Below are positions 9,138 through 19,164 of a stretch of DNA of 64,000 nucleotides, in pieces; position 1 is the first letter of the stretch, and each line of letters opens with the position of its first letter. Source of the DNA: Azoarcus sp. L1K30 (lineage in GTDB: Bacteria > Pseudomonadota > Gammaproteobacteria > Burkholderiales > Rhodocyclaceae); the NCBI RefSeq assembly GCF_018122735.1, contig NZ_JAGRRD010000001.1, forward strand, positions 158,706-222,705, written 5' to 3'. The notes below the pieces were generated by a model. The model was not told the DNA's origin. It saw only the letters and a program-made list of their open reading frames with translations, and did not search any database. Both the position numbers and the translations under genes were made by a program.

Positions 9138-11000
9138 TCAACTATTGCCCGGATAGGCTTTTGCAATACTGGCCAGGATGCCGGTCTTGTCGAGGCCGAC
9201 CGAGGCCAGCAACTGGCCTTGTTCGCCATGGTCGATAAAACGGTCGGGCAGGCCCAGACGCAGCACGCGTGGCCGTTGCGGGAGCGCGTCGACGGCACGC
9301 GCCACTTCCGCCCCGGCGCCGCCGATCAGCGCGTTCTCTTCTAACGTCACCAGCAGTTCGTGCGTGCTGGCAAGTTCGGCAATCAAGGCTTCGTCGAGCG
9401 GCTTGATGAAGCGCATGTTCACGACGGTGGCATCGAGTTCTTCGCCGACGGCCAATGCCGTGCCGACCATGCTGCCGAATGCGAGCAGCGCGATCTTCGA
9501 CCCGCGTCGACGTAGTTCGGCCTTGCCGAGTGGAAGGGCTGTCATCGCGGTGGCGGGGGTGATGCCCGCGCCGCTGCCGCGCGGATAGCGCACGGCCGTC
9601 GGGCCGTCGTGGCAGACGGCGGTGTATAGCATCTGCCGGCACTCGTTCTCGTCGGCAGGCGCCATGATCGTCATGTTCGGGATGCAGGCGAGGAAGGACA
9701 GGTCGAACGCCCCGTGGTGTGTGGCGCCGTCCGCGCCGACCAGGCCGCCGCGGTCGATGGCGAGTACGACGGGCAGATTCTGCAGCGCAATGTCATGGAT
9801 CAGCTGGTCGTAGGCGCGCTGAAGGAAGGTCGAGTAGATCGCGACCACCGGGCGGTAGCCCTCACAGGCCATGCCGGCTGCGAAGGTCAGTGCATGCTGT
9901 TCCGCAATTCCGACGTCGTAGTAGCGATCGGGAAACTCACGTGCAAACCGGACCAGGCCAGACCCTTCACGCATGGCGGGGGTGATGCCGACCACCCGCG
10001 GATCGCTCGCCGCCATGTCACACAGCCAGTCGCCGAAGACTTGCGTGTACGTGAGTTTTGCCGGTGCCTTGCTGCTCTGGATGCCCGAGTTGTGGTCGAA
10101 CTTTGATACGCCGTGGTAGAGGATGGGGTCGGCTTCGGCGAGCTTGTAACCCTGCCCCTTGCGCGTGATGACATGCAGGAACTGGGGACCCTTGAGCTTG
10201 CGGATGTTCTGCAGCGTGGGCACCAGAGCGTCGAGGTCATGGCCGTCGATCGGGCCGTAATAATGGAAACCGAACTCTTCGAACAGGGTGCCTGGCGTGA
10301 TCAGGCCCTTGACGTGCTCTTCCACCTTGCGTGCAAGTTCCGCCATCGAAGGGGCCTTGCTCAGCACGCGTTCGCCCACTCGGCGGGCGGTGTTGTAGGT
10401 TGAGCCCGACATCAGTCTGGCCAGAATCTTGGTCAGCGCACCGACTGGCGGCGAGATGGACATCTCGTTGTCGTTGAGGATCACCAGCAGGTTGATCCCT
10501 TCCATGTCGCCGCCGTTGTTCAATGCTTCGAACGCCATGCCGGCCGACATCGCTCCGTCGCCGATCACCGCGATGCACTGGCGGTCCTCGCCGCGGTCAC
10601 GGGCTGCCACAGCCATGCCGAGCGCGGCCGAGATCGACGTCGAAGAATGGGCGGTGCCAAAGGTGTCATATTCGCTTTCGCAGCGGCGGGGAAAGCCGGA
10701 GATGCCGCCCCAGCGGCGCAAATTGTCCATCGCCTGACGGCGGCCGGTGAGAATCTTGTGTCCGTAGGTCTGGTGACCGACGTCCCATACGATGCGATCT
10801 TCCGGTGTATTGAAGACGTAGTGCAGGGCAATCGTCAGTTCGACCGTGCCGAGGTTGGACGACAGATGTCCGCCCGTCTTCGACACCGACTCGATCAGGA
10901 ACGCGCGCAACTCATCGGCGATGAGACCCAGATCGCGGCGGTCAGTGGCGCGCAGGTCGGCAGGGGAGTCGATGCGTTCTAGATTGGGAAACTGGGACAT
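9138..11000 (-). CDS. dxs: 1-deoxy-D-xylulose-5-phosphate synthase
   Basis: A 620-residue full-length Dxs, the first enzyme of the MEP isoprenoid pathway (pyruvate + glyceraldehyde 3-phosphate to DXP). It has the TPP motif [16 protein letters not shown] with [10 protein letters not shown], the N-terminal [16 protein letters not shown] and [11 protein letters not shown], and the transketolase C-terminal domain. It sits 27 bp after ispA in the same direction, which couples precursor supply to prenyl-chain synthesis. With ispH about 2.4 kb further on, this window holds both ends of the MEP pathway. Confidence 0.97.
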   Translation of the reverse strand: MSQFPNLERIDSPADLRATDRRDLGLIADELRAFLIESVSKTGGHLSSNLGTVELTIALHYVFNTPEDRIVWDVGHQTYGHKILTGRRQAMDNLRRWGGISGFPRRCESEYDTFGTAHSSTSISAALGMAVAARDRGEDRQCIAVIGDGAMSAGMAFEALNNGGDMEGINLLVILNDNEMSISPPVGALTKILARLMSGSTYNTARRVGERVLSKAPSMAELARKVEEHVKGLITPGTLFEEFGFHYYGPIDGHDLDALVPTLQNIRKLKGPQFLHVITRKGQGYKLAEADPILYHGVSKFDHNSGIQSSKAPAKLTYTQVFGDWLCDMAASDPRVVGITPAMREGSGLVRFAREFPDRYYDVGIAEQHALTFAAGMACEGYRPVVAIYSTFLQRAYDQLIHDIALQNLPVVLAIDRGGLVGADGATHHGAFDLSFLACIPNMTIMAPADENECRQMLYTAVCHDGPTAVRYPRGSGAGITPATAMTALPLGKAELRRRGSKIALLAFGSMVGTALAVGEELDATVVNMRFIKPLDEALIAELASTHELLVTLEENALIGGAGAEVARAVDALPQRPRVLRLGLPDRFIDHGEQGQLLASVGLDKTGILASIAKAYPGNS

Positions 11001-11027
11001 GTGTCGGGTCGGCAGAATGGGGGAGAG

Positions 11028-11924
11028 TCAGAATGGGCGATGCACGATGTAGTCGGCAAGTGCGTGCAGTCGATTGGCACGCTCGCCGAGCGGCGTCAGC
11101 AGCGCATGCGCTTCGGCCAGCATGTCCGCCGCCAGGCGTTTGGATTCGTCGAGGCCGATCAGGCTGACGTAGGTCGGCTTTGCATGATCGGCATCCTTGC
11201 CGGCGGTCTTGCCCAGCGTTGCAGTGTCGGCTTCGGCGTCGAGAATGTCGTCGACGACCTGGAATAGCAGTCCTACCAGTTTTGCATAATGGTCAAGGCG
11301 TTGCAGGTCCTCATCCGTTGGCATGTTGCCCGCCTGCGCACCGAGCAGGACCGATGCGCGAATGAGGGCGCCGGTCTTGTGAACGTGCATCACTTCGAGT
11401 TCTTCGCGCGACAATTGCTTGCCGACTGCTGCAAGATCGATGGCCTGCCCGCCGGCCATGCCGCGCGAACCTGACGCGGTGGCAAGCAGCCTGATCATGT
11501 TCAGCTGTCCGGACGGGGTGAGGCTGACGGCATGGTTCGAAAGTACCTGAAATGCCAGGGTCTGCAATGCATCGCCCACCAGCAGCGCGGTGGCTTCGTC
11601 ATACTGGATATGCACGGTAGGCTTGCCGCGCCGCAATACGTCGTCGTCCATGCACGGCATGTCGTCGTGCACGAGCGAGTAGGCATGGATCAGTTCGACC
11701 GCACAGGCGGCGTGGTCGAGATGCGCAATGGGGGCGCCGGCGATTTCACCCGCTGCATGCACCAGCAGTGGCCGGACACGCTTGCCGCCGCCGAGAACGG
11801 CGTAGCGCATGGCTTCGTGCAGGCGTGCGGGGGCGATGGACGGTTCCGGCAGCGCCGCCGCCAGCGCGGTTTCGGTCCGGCTCTGGGTGTCCCGCATCCA
11901 GCGGGCGAATTCGGCGTTGCTCAT
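11028..11924 (-). CDS. ispA: Farnesyl diphosphate synthase
   Basis: A 298-residue short-chain trans-prenyl transferase. The first aspartate-rich motif is in HDDMPCMDDDVLRRG and the second in FQVVDDILD, both flanked as in bacterial IspA. It condenses IPP with DMAPP/GPP to give farnesyl diphosphate for quinones and undecaprenyl phosphate. Its start overlaps the xseB stop by 4 bp (ATGA, 11921-11924), which indicates translational coupling in the classic xseB-ispA-dxs operon. Confidence 0.95.
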   Translation of the reverse strand: MSNAEFARWMRDTQSRTETALAAALPEPSIAPARLHEAMRYAVLGGGKRVRPLLVHAAGEIAGAPIAHLDHAACAVELIHAYSLVHDDMPCMDDDVLRRGKPTVHIQYDEATALLVGDALQTLAFQVLSNHAVSLTPSGQLNMIRLLATASGSRGMAGGQAIDLAAVGKQLSREELEVMHVHKTGALIRASVLLGAQAGNMPTDEDLQRLDHYAKLVGLLFQVVDDILDAEADTATLGKTAGKDADHAKPTYVSLIGLDESKRLAADMLAEAHALLTPLGERANRLHALADYIVHRPF

Positions 11925-12163
11925 TCTTCGTTCCGCATGGCGTCGGCCGGGAGGGGGGCCAGTGATCCGTTCTCCAGGACCTGGATGCGTTGTTCTGCGG
12001 CAGAAAGGGTGTCCTGGCAGTACTTGAGCAGACCGGCTCCGCGCTGATAACGGTCGAGGGCGTCTTCGAGCGTCATTTCGCCCGATTCCATCTGGTGGAC
12101 GATGGCCTCGAGTTCAGAGATCGCGGCTTCGAATGATTTTGGAGCTGACGCCGACTTTGGCAT
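11921..12163 (-). CDS. xseB: Exodeoxyribonuclease VII small subunit
   Basis: An 80-residue XseB with the family core FEAAISELEAIVHQMESGE and LEDALDRYQRGAGLLKYCQ. It binds XseA to form the single-strand exonuclease VII in the cytoplasm. The start is ATG at 12161-12163; the longer upstream reading frame reaches into the divergent promoter region and lacks family similarity. It is the first gene of the xseB-ispA-dxs-folE2 run, and no xseA is nearby. Confidence 0.92.
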   Translation of the reverse strand: MPKSASAPKSFEAAISELEAIVHQMESGEMTLEDALDRYQRGAGLLKYCQDTLSAAEQRIQVLENGSLAPLPADAMRNEE

Positions 12164-12288
12164 GGACAGGACGTGGCGCGTGCAAAGACAGGAAAATAAC
12201 CGATCGGGCGTCTGGCGGTCAAACCGGGCTTGGCTTAAGATAATACGTTTATTTGTCCGGATTCTTGTCCAGATCAGGGGGTTCGGTA

Positions 12289-13389
12289 ATGTCCGACATC
12301 GCGGCCAAGTCGCAACTGGCGCCTGCAGCATCACAGCTGCCGGTTTCATGGTACTTCGACGAGAAGGTATTCGAATTGGAGAAGAAGCTTCTCTTCGATG
12401 CCGGGCCGGGGTACGTTGGCCATGCGCTGATGGTACCGGAAGTCGGCAATTACCGTTCGCTTGATTGGCTTGATCACTCGAAGCTGCTGTTTCGCACCGA
12501 AGCGGGCGTTCACCAGTTGTCCAATATCTGTCGGCACCGGCAGGCGATCATGCTGCAGGGCGCGGGCACGACCGAGCACATCGTGTGCCCGATTCACCGC
12601 TGGACTTACGACCGGCAGGGCGTTTTGCTGGGGGCGCCGCATTTTGCCGACAAGCCATGTCTCAATCTCAAGCGCGATGCGCTGGAAGAGTGGCAGGGGC
12701 TGTTGTTTAAGGGGCCGCGCTCGGCGGCTGCCGATCTGGCTGGCATGCAAGTGGCCCCTGAACTCGACTTTTCCGGCTACAAGCTTGATCGCGTCGAGAT
12801 TCACCAGTGCAACTACAACTGGAAGACGTTCATCGAGGTCTATCTCGAGGATTACCACGTGGTGCCGTTTCACCCTGGTCTGGGAAAGTTCGTCACCTGT
12901 GACGACCTGACCTGGCAGTTCGGCGACTGGTACTCGGTGCAACGTGTCGGCATTACGTCGCTGGCCAAACCGGGATCGGCCACCTACGGCAAGTGGCACA
13001 AGGCGGTACAGGACTACTACGGTGAGAAGAAGCCCGCACATGGGGCGATCTGGCTGACCTATTATCCCAATATCATGGTGGAGTGGTATCCGCATGTGCT
13101 GGTGGTCAGTACCCTGATTCCGATCGATGTCGACAAGACTACGAATGTGGTCGAGTTCTACTATCCGGAAGACATCGTCGAGTTCGAGCGTGAGTTCGTC
13201 GAGGCCGAACAGGCGGCATATATGGAAACGGCGATCGAGGATGACGACATCGGCGAGCGCATGGACCGTGGCCGTCGTGCGCTGCTGAAGGAGGGGCGCA
13301 ATGAAGTCGGGCCCTACCAGTCACCCTTCGAGGATGGCATGCAGCATTTCCATGAGTTCTATCGGCGCATCATGGAGTCGAATATCTGA
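12289..13389 (+). CDS. Rieske-type ring-hydroxylating oxygenase, alpha subunit-like
   Basis: A 366-residue protein with a Rieske [2Fe-2S] motif (CRHRQAIMLQG, then CPIHRWTYD) in the N-terminal third and a mononuclear iron site (EDYHVVPFHPG) in the C-terminal catalytic domain. Such proteins add oxygen to aromatic or quaternary-amine substrates, fed by a reductase/ferredoxin. None is encoded beside it, so its partner must be elsewhere and the substrate is unknown. The ATG at 12289 (MSDIAAKSQ) follows CAGGGGG. It is flanked by a divergent xseB and a perfect hairpin after its stop. Confidence 0.85.
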   Translation: MSDIAAKSQLAPAASQLPVSWYFDEKVFELEKKLLFDAGPGYVGHALMVPEVGNYRSLDWLDHSKLLFRTEAGVHQLSNICRHRQAIMLQGAGTTEHIVCPIHRWTYDRQGVLLGAPHFADKPCLNLKRDALEEWQGLLFKGPRSAAADLAGMQVAPELDFSGYKLDRVEIHQCNYNWKTFIEVYLEDYHVVPFHPGLGKFVTCDDLTWQFGDWYSVQRVGITSLAKPGSATYGKWHKAVQDYYGEKKPAHGAIWLTYYPNIMVEWYPHVLVVSTLIPIDVDKTTNVVEFYYPEDIVEFEREFVEAEQAAYMETAIEDDDIGERMDRGRRALLKEGRNEVGPYQSPFEDGMQHFHEFYRRIMESNI

Positions 13390-13396
13390 TGAGCTT

Positions 13397-13432
13397 GCAC
13401 TGCGCTTTTGCGGCGGCGCAAAAGCGCAGTGC
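13397..13432. terminator. Perfect 16-bp hairpin between convergent genes
   Basis: Arms 13397-13412 and 13417-13432 are exact inverted repeats (GCACTGCGCTTTTGCG) around a GCGG tetraloop. It lies between the Rieske gene and the convergent ispH gene, so it can act as a two-way terminator, although a long T tract is missing. Confidence 0.75.
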
Positions 13433-13438
13433 GGGTGA

Positions 13439-14377
13439 TCAGCTTGCGTCCTGCAGTTCCTTTGGCAGCGGAAAAGTCACCTTTTCGGGCACGCCATCCA
13501 GATTGCGTACCGAAGCGCCGCTGAGCGACTCGAGTCGCCCGATGACTTCGGTGACAAGAATTTCCGGCGCGGAGGCCCCTGCGGTCACGCCGATGCGGCG
13601 CTTGCCGCTGACCCATGCGGGGTCGATGCCCTCGGCGTTATCGACCAGGTAGGCGTCGACGCCGCGTAACTGGGCAACTTCGCGCAGGCGGTTCGAGTTC
13701 GAGCTGTTTCTTGAGCCGACCACGAATACGACGTCGGCAAGCGGCGTCATGAATTTCACTGCGTCCTGTCGGTTTTGGGTGGCGTAGCAGATGTCGTCCT
13801 TCTTGGGGCCGACAATGGCCGGAAAGCGCTCGCGCAGTGCGGCGACGATCGCCGCGGCATCATCCATCGACAGCGTTGTCTGGGTGACATAGGCCAGTTT
13901 TTCGGGATCGGCGACCGCCAGGCTGGCAACGTCGCTGGCGCTTTCGACGAGGTGAATCCCGTCTTTGACCTGGCCCATGGTGCCTTCGACTTCGGGGTGC
14001 CCCTTGTGGCCGATCATGACGATCTCGCGCCCCTGGTCGCGCATGCGGGCGACCTCGATATGAACTTTCGTGACCAGCGGGCAGGTGGCGTCGAAAACAC
14101 GCAGGCCGCGCCGCTCGGCCTCGTCGCGCACGCCTTGCGAGACGCCGTGTGCACTGAAGATCACGGTATTGCCCGGCGGTACTTCATCGAGTTCATCGAC
14201 GAAGATTGCCCCCTTGTTGCGCAGATCGTCGACGACGAACTTGTTGTGAACCACTTCGTGGCGGACATAGATCGGCGCGCCGAAGCGCTGCAGCGCGCGC
14301 TCGACGATCTCGATGGCACGCTCGACGCCCGCGCAGAAGCCGCGCGGGGTGGCGAGCAGGATTTCCTTATCGTTCAT
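13439..14377 (-). CDS. ispH: 4-hydroxy-3-methylbut-2-enyl diphosphate reductase
   Basis: A 312-residue IspH (LytB), the last MEP-pathway enzyme, reducing HMBPP to IPP and DMAPP. The three cluster cysteines lie in [24 protein letters not shown] and [11 protein letters not shown]. Substrate-site histidines are in [11 protein letters not shown] and FSAHGVSQG. It is 27 bp after the fkpB-like gene and is the last gene of the tsaE-to-ispH run. The order lspA-fkpB-ispH is widely conserved in proteobacteria. Confidence 0.97.
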   Translation of the reverse strand: MNDKEILLATPRGFCAGVERAIEIVERALQRFGAPIYVRHEVVHNKFVVDDLRNKGAIFVDELDEVPPGNTVIFSAHGVSQGVRDEAERRGLRVFDATCPLVTKVHIEVARMRDQGREIVMIGHKGHPEVEGTMGQVKDGIHLVESASDVASLAVADPEKLAYVTQTTLSMDDAAAIVAALRERFPAIVGPKKDDICYATQNRQDAVKFMTPLADVVFVVGSRNSSNSNRLREVAQLRGVDAYLVDNAEGIDPAWVSGKRRIGVTAGASAPEILVTEVIGRLESLSGASVRNLDGVPEKVTFPLPKELQDAS

Positions 14378-14404
14378 CTAATCTCTCTGTGGGAGGCCGT
14401 GGCA

Positions 14405-14833
14405 TCACGACGTGCCGATGATGTTTACCTCGAAGCGGATGTTCTTGCCAGCGAGCGGATGATTGAAGTCGATCAGGGCCGATTCGGCGTCGATTTCGCG
14501 CACCAGACCGGAGTACCGCGAGCCGTCGGGTGCGGTGAATTCCATGATGCTCATCGGCTCGATGTCTTCGGCAGGCATGTGTTCGCGCTTCACGCGCTCG
14601 ACGAGTTCTTCGCGATGTGGTCCGAACGCGTTCTCTGCTTCGAGCTCGAAGACGTGATTGCTGCCAAGTTCGAGGCCGACGATGAGTTTCTCCATGGCCG
14701 GCAGCATCTCGCCGGCACCGAGCTGCAGCGTGGCAGGCGTTGCCTCGAAGGTGCTGATCAGCGGCTGCCCGTTGGCAAGCGTGATGCGGTAGTGGAGGGT
14801 GACAAGGCTGTTTTCGGCAACGGTCTGGATCAC
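14405..14833 (-). CDS. fkpB: FKBP-type peptidyl-prolyl isomerase (SlpA/FkpB-like)
   Basis: A 142-residue cytoplasmic SlyD/SlpA-like isomerase: N-terminal half of the FKBP fold (VTLHYRITLANGQPLISTFE), an inserted flap region (LELGSNHVFELEAENAFGPHREE), and the C-terminal GKNIRFEVNIIG. It has no His-rich metal tail, unlike SlyD. Its ATG overlaps the lspA stop by 4 bp, indicating coupled translation. It probably assists folding of newly made proteins. Confidence 0.9.
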   Translation of the reverse strand: MIQTVAENSLVTLHYRITLANGQPLISTFEATPATLQLGAGEMLPAMEKLIVGLELGSNHVFELEAENAFGPHREELVERVKREHMPAEDIEPMSIMEFTAPDGSRYSGLVREIDAESALIDFNHPLAGKNIRFEVNIIGTS

Positions 14834-15360
14834 GAGGAACGCTCCGGGTGGGAATGGGTTTCATGTTTGCTGCCGCGCAATTGCGCCCACAGCATCAGCA
14901 CGACGCCGACAAAGATGGCGGAGTCGGCGAGGTTGAATGCCGGCCAGCCATACCGCCCGACATGGAAATACAGAAAATCTACGACAGCGCCGTGCATCAA
15001 ACGATCCACGACGTTGCCGATTGCACCGCCAATGATGAAGGCGAACGCGGTGGGCAGCAGGCGTTCATTGCGGTGCTGGTGAAGCAGCACGGTCAGCCAG
15101 CCGCAGATCACGACCGCCAGTCCGGTGAAAAACCAGCGTTGCCAGCCCGAGTGTTCTGCAAGGAAACTGAATGCCGCGCCGCGGTTGAATACCAGCACGA
15201 GATCAAAGAAACCGGTGACCGGGATGTGCTGGCCGAGGCGCAGTGCATTCAGGACCAGTTGTTTGGTCATCTGGTCGAGTACCGCAACCAGTACCGCCAA
15301 GGCCAGCCACGGCGCCATGGCCAGCATCGGCGAACGAATGCGACGCGGGTTCTCAGGCAT
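14830..15360 (-). CDS. lspA: Lipoprotein signal peptidase (signal peptidase II)
   Basis: A 176-residue inner-membrane aspartyl protease with four hydrophobic helices. The catalytic aspartates are in [10 protein letters not shown] and FNLADSAIF, and [10 protein letters not shown] is the conserved periplasmic loop. It cleaves the signal peptide of diacylglyceryl-modified prolipoproteins. The start is ATG at 15358-15360 ([11 protein letters not shown]), overlapping the end of ileS by 8 bp. The longer upstream frame is antisense-like and has no hydrophobic segment. Confidence 0.95.
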   Translation of the reverse strand: MPENPRRIRSPMLAMAPWLALAVLVAVLDQMTKQLVLNALRLGQHIPVTGFFDLVLVFNRGAAFSFLAEHSGWQRWFFTGLAVVICGWLTVLLHQHRNERLLPTAFAFIIGGAIGNVVDRLMHGAVVDFLYFHVGRYGWPAFNLADSAIFVGVVLMLWAQLRGSKHETHSHPERSS

Positions 15361-18151
15361 GCGAGCGCGCTTCTCCGCTGCCGAACAGGTTGTCTGCGCA
15401 GCGCTTGCACAGTGTCGGATGCTCGGCATCATGACCGATATCATCGGTGTAGTGCCAGCAACGCTCGCATTTCTGCGCTTCGCTTGGTGTCGCCACGATG
15501 CGCTCGTCTTCCACTGCGGCCACTTCGGCAAGCGTGGCGCGCGAGGTCATGGTGACGAAGCGCAGGTCTGCGCCGAGACTCTGCATCGCTGCAAACTTGT
15601 CTGCCGTCAGGTGCAGTGCGAGTTCGGCCTGCAGCGATGCGCCGACCTTGCCATCCGTGCGCAAGCCCTCGATCACCTTCAATGCGTCGGCACGAACCTC
15701 GCGAATGATCTCCCATCTTGCCTTGAGGCCCGCTTCGCCTTCCTGCGCGGGGAGGGCATGGAAGGTGTGCAGCATCACGCTGTCGTCCTTGCCCGGGTTG
15801 AGCACTTCCCAAGCCTCTTCCGCGGTAAAGGACAGAATCGGAGCCATCAGCTTGAGTAGCGTCTGCGTGATGTGCCACAGCGCGGTCTGGGCGGCACGGC
15901 GCGGCAGACTGTCACTCTGGGTCGTGTACAGACGATCCTTGAGGATGTCGAGATAGAAGGCGCCCAATTCTTCCGAGCAGAAGATCTGAAGGGCCTGGAC
16001 AACCTTGTGAAACTCGAAACGGCTGAAATCCGCCTCTGCCTGCACCGCCATCTGCCGAGTGAAGGCCAGTGCATAGCGGTCGATCTCCATCCACTGATCG
16101 ATCGGCACGGCGTTTTCTTCGATGGAGAAATCAGCGGTGTTGGCCATCAGGAAGCGCAAGGTGTTGCGGATGCGGCGGTAGCCCTCGACGACGCGTGCAA
16201 GAATCTCCTTGGACATGGCCAGTTCGCCCGAATAGTCGGTGCTGGCGACCCACAGGCGCAGGATTTCCGCGCCCATCTTGTCCGACACTTCCTGCGGAAG
16301 GATCGTGTTGCCGAGCGACTTGCTCATCTTCCGTCCCTGCTGATCGACGGTAAACCCGTGCGTCAGCAGTGATTTGTACGGCGGATGGCCATCGATGGCG
16401 CAGCCCGTCAGCAGCGAGGAATGGAACCAGCCGCGGTGCTGGTCCGAGCCCTCGAGGTAGAGGTCGGCACGTGGGCCGTCGACATGGCCGTCATTGTGCG
16501 AGCCGCGCAATACATGCCAGTGGGTGGTGCCCGAGTCGAACCAGACATCCAGCGTATCGCTGATCTTGTCATAGTGCGCGGCTTCGTCGCCGAGCAGTTC
16601 GGCCGCATCGAGCTTGAACCAGGCTTCGATGCCTTCCTGCTCGACGCGCGTGGCGACTTCTTCCATCAATTCGATGGTACGTGGATGCAGCTCTCCGCTT
16701 TCCTTGTGCAGAAAGAACGGAATCGGAACTCCCCAGTTGCGCTGGCGCGAGATGCACCAGTCGGGCCGGTTGGCAATCATCGCATGCAGGCGCGACTGGC
16801 CCCAGGCGGGGAAGAAGCGCGTGGCTTCGACGCCGCGCAGCGCCCGCTCGCGCAGCGTCGATCCATCGGCGACCTCCTTGTCCATGCCGACGAACCACTG
16901 CGCGGTGGCGCGATAGATCAGCGGCGTCTTGTGGCGCCAGCAATGCATGTAGCTATGCGTGATCTTTTCTTCGGACAGCAGGCAGCCGACTTCTCGGAGC
17001 TTGGCAACGATCTCGGGGTTGGCTTTCCAGATGTTGAGGCCGCCGAAGAAGGGAAGGTCGGGTGCGTAACGTCCGTCGCCCATGACCGGGGTGAGGATGT
17101 CGTCGCTCGTCATGCCGTTGTCGCGACAGGACTGGAAGTCCTCGAGGCCGTAGGCCGGCGCACTGTGGACGATGCCGGTACCGGCATCCAGGGTGACGTA
17201 GTCGCCGAGGAATACCGGCGACTGGCGGTCGTAGAACGGATGGCGGAAGGTGATGCGATCGAGGGCCGAGCCCTGCACGGTGGCCACGACACGTCCATCG
17301 AGTTGGTATCGCTGAAGGCAGGTTGCGACGAGATCATGTGCCAGCACCAGATAACGCTCGCCGGTATCGACAAGTGCGTAGCTGAACTCCGGGTGCATGT
17401 TCAGCGCCTGGTTGGCCGGGATGGTCCACGGCGTGGTGGTCCAGATCACGGCCAGTGCCGGCTTGTTGAGCGGCGCGAGCCCGAAGGCATCGGCGAGGCG
17501 CGCGGGTTCTGCGCACGGGAAGCCGACGTCGACCGCGGGCGAGGGCTTGTCCGCATACTCCACCTCGGCCTCTGCCAGCGCGGAGCCACAATCGAAACAC
17601 CAGTTGACCGGCTTCAGGCCCTTGAAGACATAGCCCGCCCGCGTCATTTGCGCGAGCGCACGGATCTCGTTCGCCTCGTTGGCGAAGTTCATCGTCAGGT
17701 ACGGATTGTCCCAGTCGCCGAGCACACCGAGGCGGATGAACTCATTTTTCTGGATCTCGACCTGTTCTGTGGCGTAGGCGCGGCACAGTTCGCGAACCTT
17801 ATCGGCCGACAGATTTTTGCCGTGCGTCACTTCCACCTTATGTTCGATGGGCAGACCGTGGCAATCCCAGCCCGGCACGTAGGGCGCATCGAAGCCCGCC
17901 ATCGTCTTGGAACGCACGATGATGTCCTTGAGGATCTTGTTCAAGGCGTGGCCGAGGTGAAGATTGCCGTTTGCGTACGGCGGACCGTCGTGAAGAATGA
18001 ACTTCGGACGCCCTGTGCTGGCCTTGCGGATACGCTGGTAGAGCTTCTTTTTCTGCCAGTCGGTAATCCAGTTCGGTTCGCGCTTCGGCAGGTCGCCCCG
18101 CATCGGGAAGGGCGTGTCGGGCAGGTTGAGCGTTTTGCGATAGTCGGCCAT
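15353..18151 (-). CDS. ileS: Isoleucyl-tRNA synthetase
   Basis: A 932-residue class I synthetase that charges tRNA-Ile. The HIGH-type motif is [15 protein letters not shown], the KMSKS loop is [10 protein letters not shown], and the C-terminal zinc knuckle has CERCWHY and LCKRCADNL. The length is normal for bacterial IleS1. It lies 21 bp after ribF and overlaps lspA, the common ribF-ileS-lspA order. Confidence 0.98.
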   Translation of the reverse strand: MADYRKTLNLPDTPFPMRGDLPKREPNWITDWQKKKLYQRIRKASTGRPKFILHDGPPYANGNLHLGHALNKILKDIIVRSKTMAGFDAPYVPGWDCHGLPIEHKVEVTHGKNLSADKVRELCRAYATEQVEIQKNEFIRLGVLGDWDNPYLTMNFANEANEIRALAQMTRAGYVFKGLKPVNWCFDCGSALAEAEVEYADKPSPAVDVGFPCAEPARLADAFGLAPLNKPALAVIWTTTPWTIPANQALNMHPEFSYALVDTGERYLVLAHDLVATCLQRYQLDGRVVATVQGSALDRITFRHPFYDRQSPVFLGDYVTLDAGTGIVHSAPAYGLEDFQSCRDNGMTSDDILTPVMGDGRYAPDLPFFGGLNIWKANPEIVAKLREVGCLLSEEKITHSYMHCWRHKTPLIYRATAQWFVGMDKEVADGSTLRERALRGVEATRFFPAWGQSRLHAMIANRPDWCISRQRNWGVPIPFFLHKESGELHPRTIELMEEVATRVEQEGIEAWFKLDAAELLGDEAAHYDKISDTLDVWFDSGTTHWHVLRGSHNDGHVDGPRADLYLEGSDQHRGWFHSSLLTGCAIDGHPPYKSLLTHGFTVDQQGRKMSKSLGNTILPQEVSDKMGAEILRLWVASTDYSGELAMSKEILARVVEGYRRIRNTLRFLMANTADFSIEENAVPIDQWMEIDRYALAFTRQMAVQAEADFSRFEFHKVVQALQIFCSEELGAFYLDILKDRLYTTQSDSLPRRAAQTALWHITQTLLKLMAPILSFTAEEAWEVLNPGKDDSVMLHTFHALPAQEGEAGLKARWEIIREVRADALKVIEGLRTDGKVGASLQAELALHLTADKFAAMQSLGADLRFVTMTSRATLAEVAAVEDERIVATPSEAQKCERCWHYTDDIGHDAEHPTLCKRCADNLFGSGEARSHA

Positions 18152-18172
18152 GGCGTTTGCGTCGGTCTCTGT

Positions 18173-19117
18173 TCAGCCTAGAAGGCTAGTCGGATTGTGT
18201 TCGAACCAGGTGCGTGCACGTTCGGCATCGCGGGCAATTTGTTCTTTCAGTTCATCGAGCGACGCGAATTTCTTCTCTTCACGCAGCTTCGACAGAAAAT
18301 GAATGCGCGGATGGGCGCCATAGCAGTCGCCGCTCCAGTCAAGCAGATGTACTTCGAGTCTGGCGCGTCCCGCATCGGTTGCAGTCGGGCGTATGCCGAC
18401 ATTGGCGACGCCGGCCAGCGTGCGGCCATCCAGTCCTTCGACGGCAACCGCAAATACGCCCGATACCGGTGGTCGACGGTGCTTGAGCTGGATATTCAGC
18501 GTCGGGAAACCCAGCTGGCGTCCAATCTTGTCGCCGTGCACCACGCGTCCGGCAATGCTGTAAAGGCGGCCCAGCAGACGCGCCGCGTGTTCGAGGTCGC
18601 CGTTGGCAAGCGCGGCCCGCACGGCAGAGCTCGATGCCCGCTCGCCATTGACTACCAGCGTATGCATCGATTCGACTTCGAACCCGTGGGCCTGTCCCGC
18701 CGCCTTGAGCATGGCCAAGTCACCCGTGCGGCCGGACCCAAAACGGAAATCGTCGCCGATGAAAAGGTGGCGCACGGCCAGTCCCCTGATCAATACGTCG
18801 TCGATGAATGCACTGGCTGGCTGTGCCGCGAAGCGCGCGTCGAAACGACAGACGTGCACTCTGTCCACCCCGCTCGTGGCAAGCAGCTGCAACTTTTCGC
18901 GCAGGGATGCGAGCCGCGCAGGTGCGCTCTCCGGTGCGAAATACTCGCGCGGATGCGGTTCGAAGGTGAGCACGACCGCGGGCAGCCCAAGCGCACTCGC
19001 CTTGTCGGTGAGTTGCTTGAGTAGCGCCTGATGCCCGCGATGCAATCCATCAAAATTGCCGATGGTAAGCACGCAGGCACTCTGTGCCCTCTTCGGGAAA
19101 CCGCGTAAAACCTGCAT
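18173..19117 (-). CDS. ribF: Bifunctional riboflavin kinase / FAD synthetase
   Basis: A 314-residue RibF. The N-terminal nucleotidyltransferase domain has TIGNFDGLHRGHQALL and FIGDDFRFGSGRTGD; the C-terminal flavokinase domain has GRVVHGDKIGRQLGFPTLNI. It turns riboflavin into FMN and then FAD. The start is ATG at 19115-19117 (MQVLRGFPKRAQ); a longer in-frame start at 19159 adds an unsupported extension. No FMN riboswitch is visible upstream. Confidence 0.94.
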   Translation of the reverse strand: MQVLRGFPKRAQSACVLTIGNFDGLHRGHQALLKQLTDKASALGLPAVVLTFEPHPREYFAPESAPARLASLREKLQLLATSGVDRVHVCRFDARFAAQPASAFIDDVLIRGLAVRHLFIGDDFRFGSGRTGDLAMLKAAGQAHGFEVESMHTLVVNGERASSSAVRAALANGDLEHAARLLGRLYSIAGRVVHGDKIGRQLGFPTLNIQLKHRRPPVSGVFAVAVEGLDGRTLAGVANVGIRPTATDAGRARLEVHLLDWSGDCYGAHPRIHFLSKLREEKKFASLDELKEQIARDAERARTWFEHNPTSLLG

Positions 19118-19164
19118 AACCGCCTGAAAAAAGCCGCGATTATACCGGCAAAGAAGCAATCAAA

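Noticed and set aside
16385-18181. 598-residue forward open frame opposite ileS
   Set aside because: Shadow of the ileS coding strand; no motif, no ribosome site.
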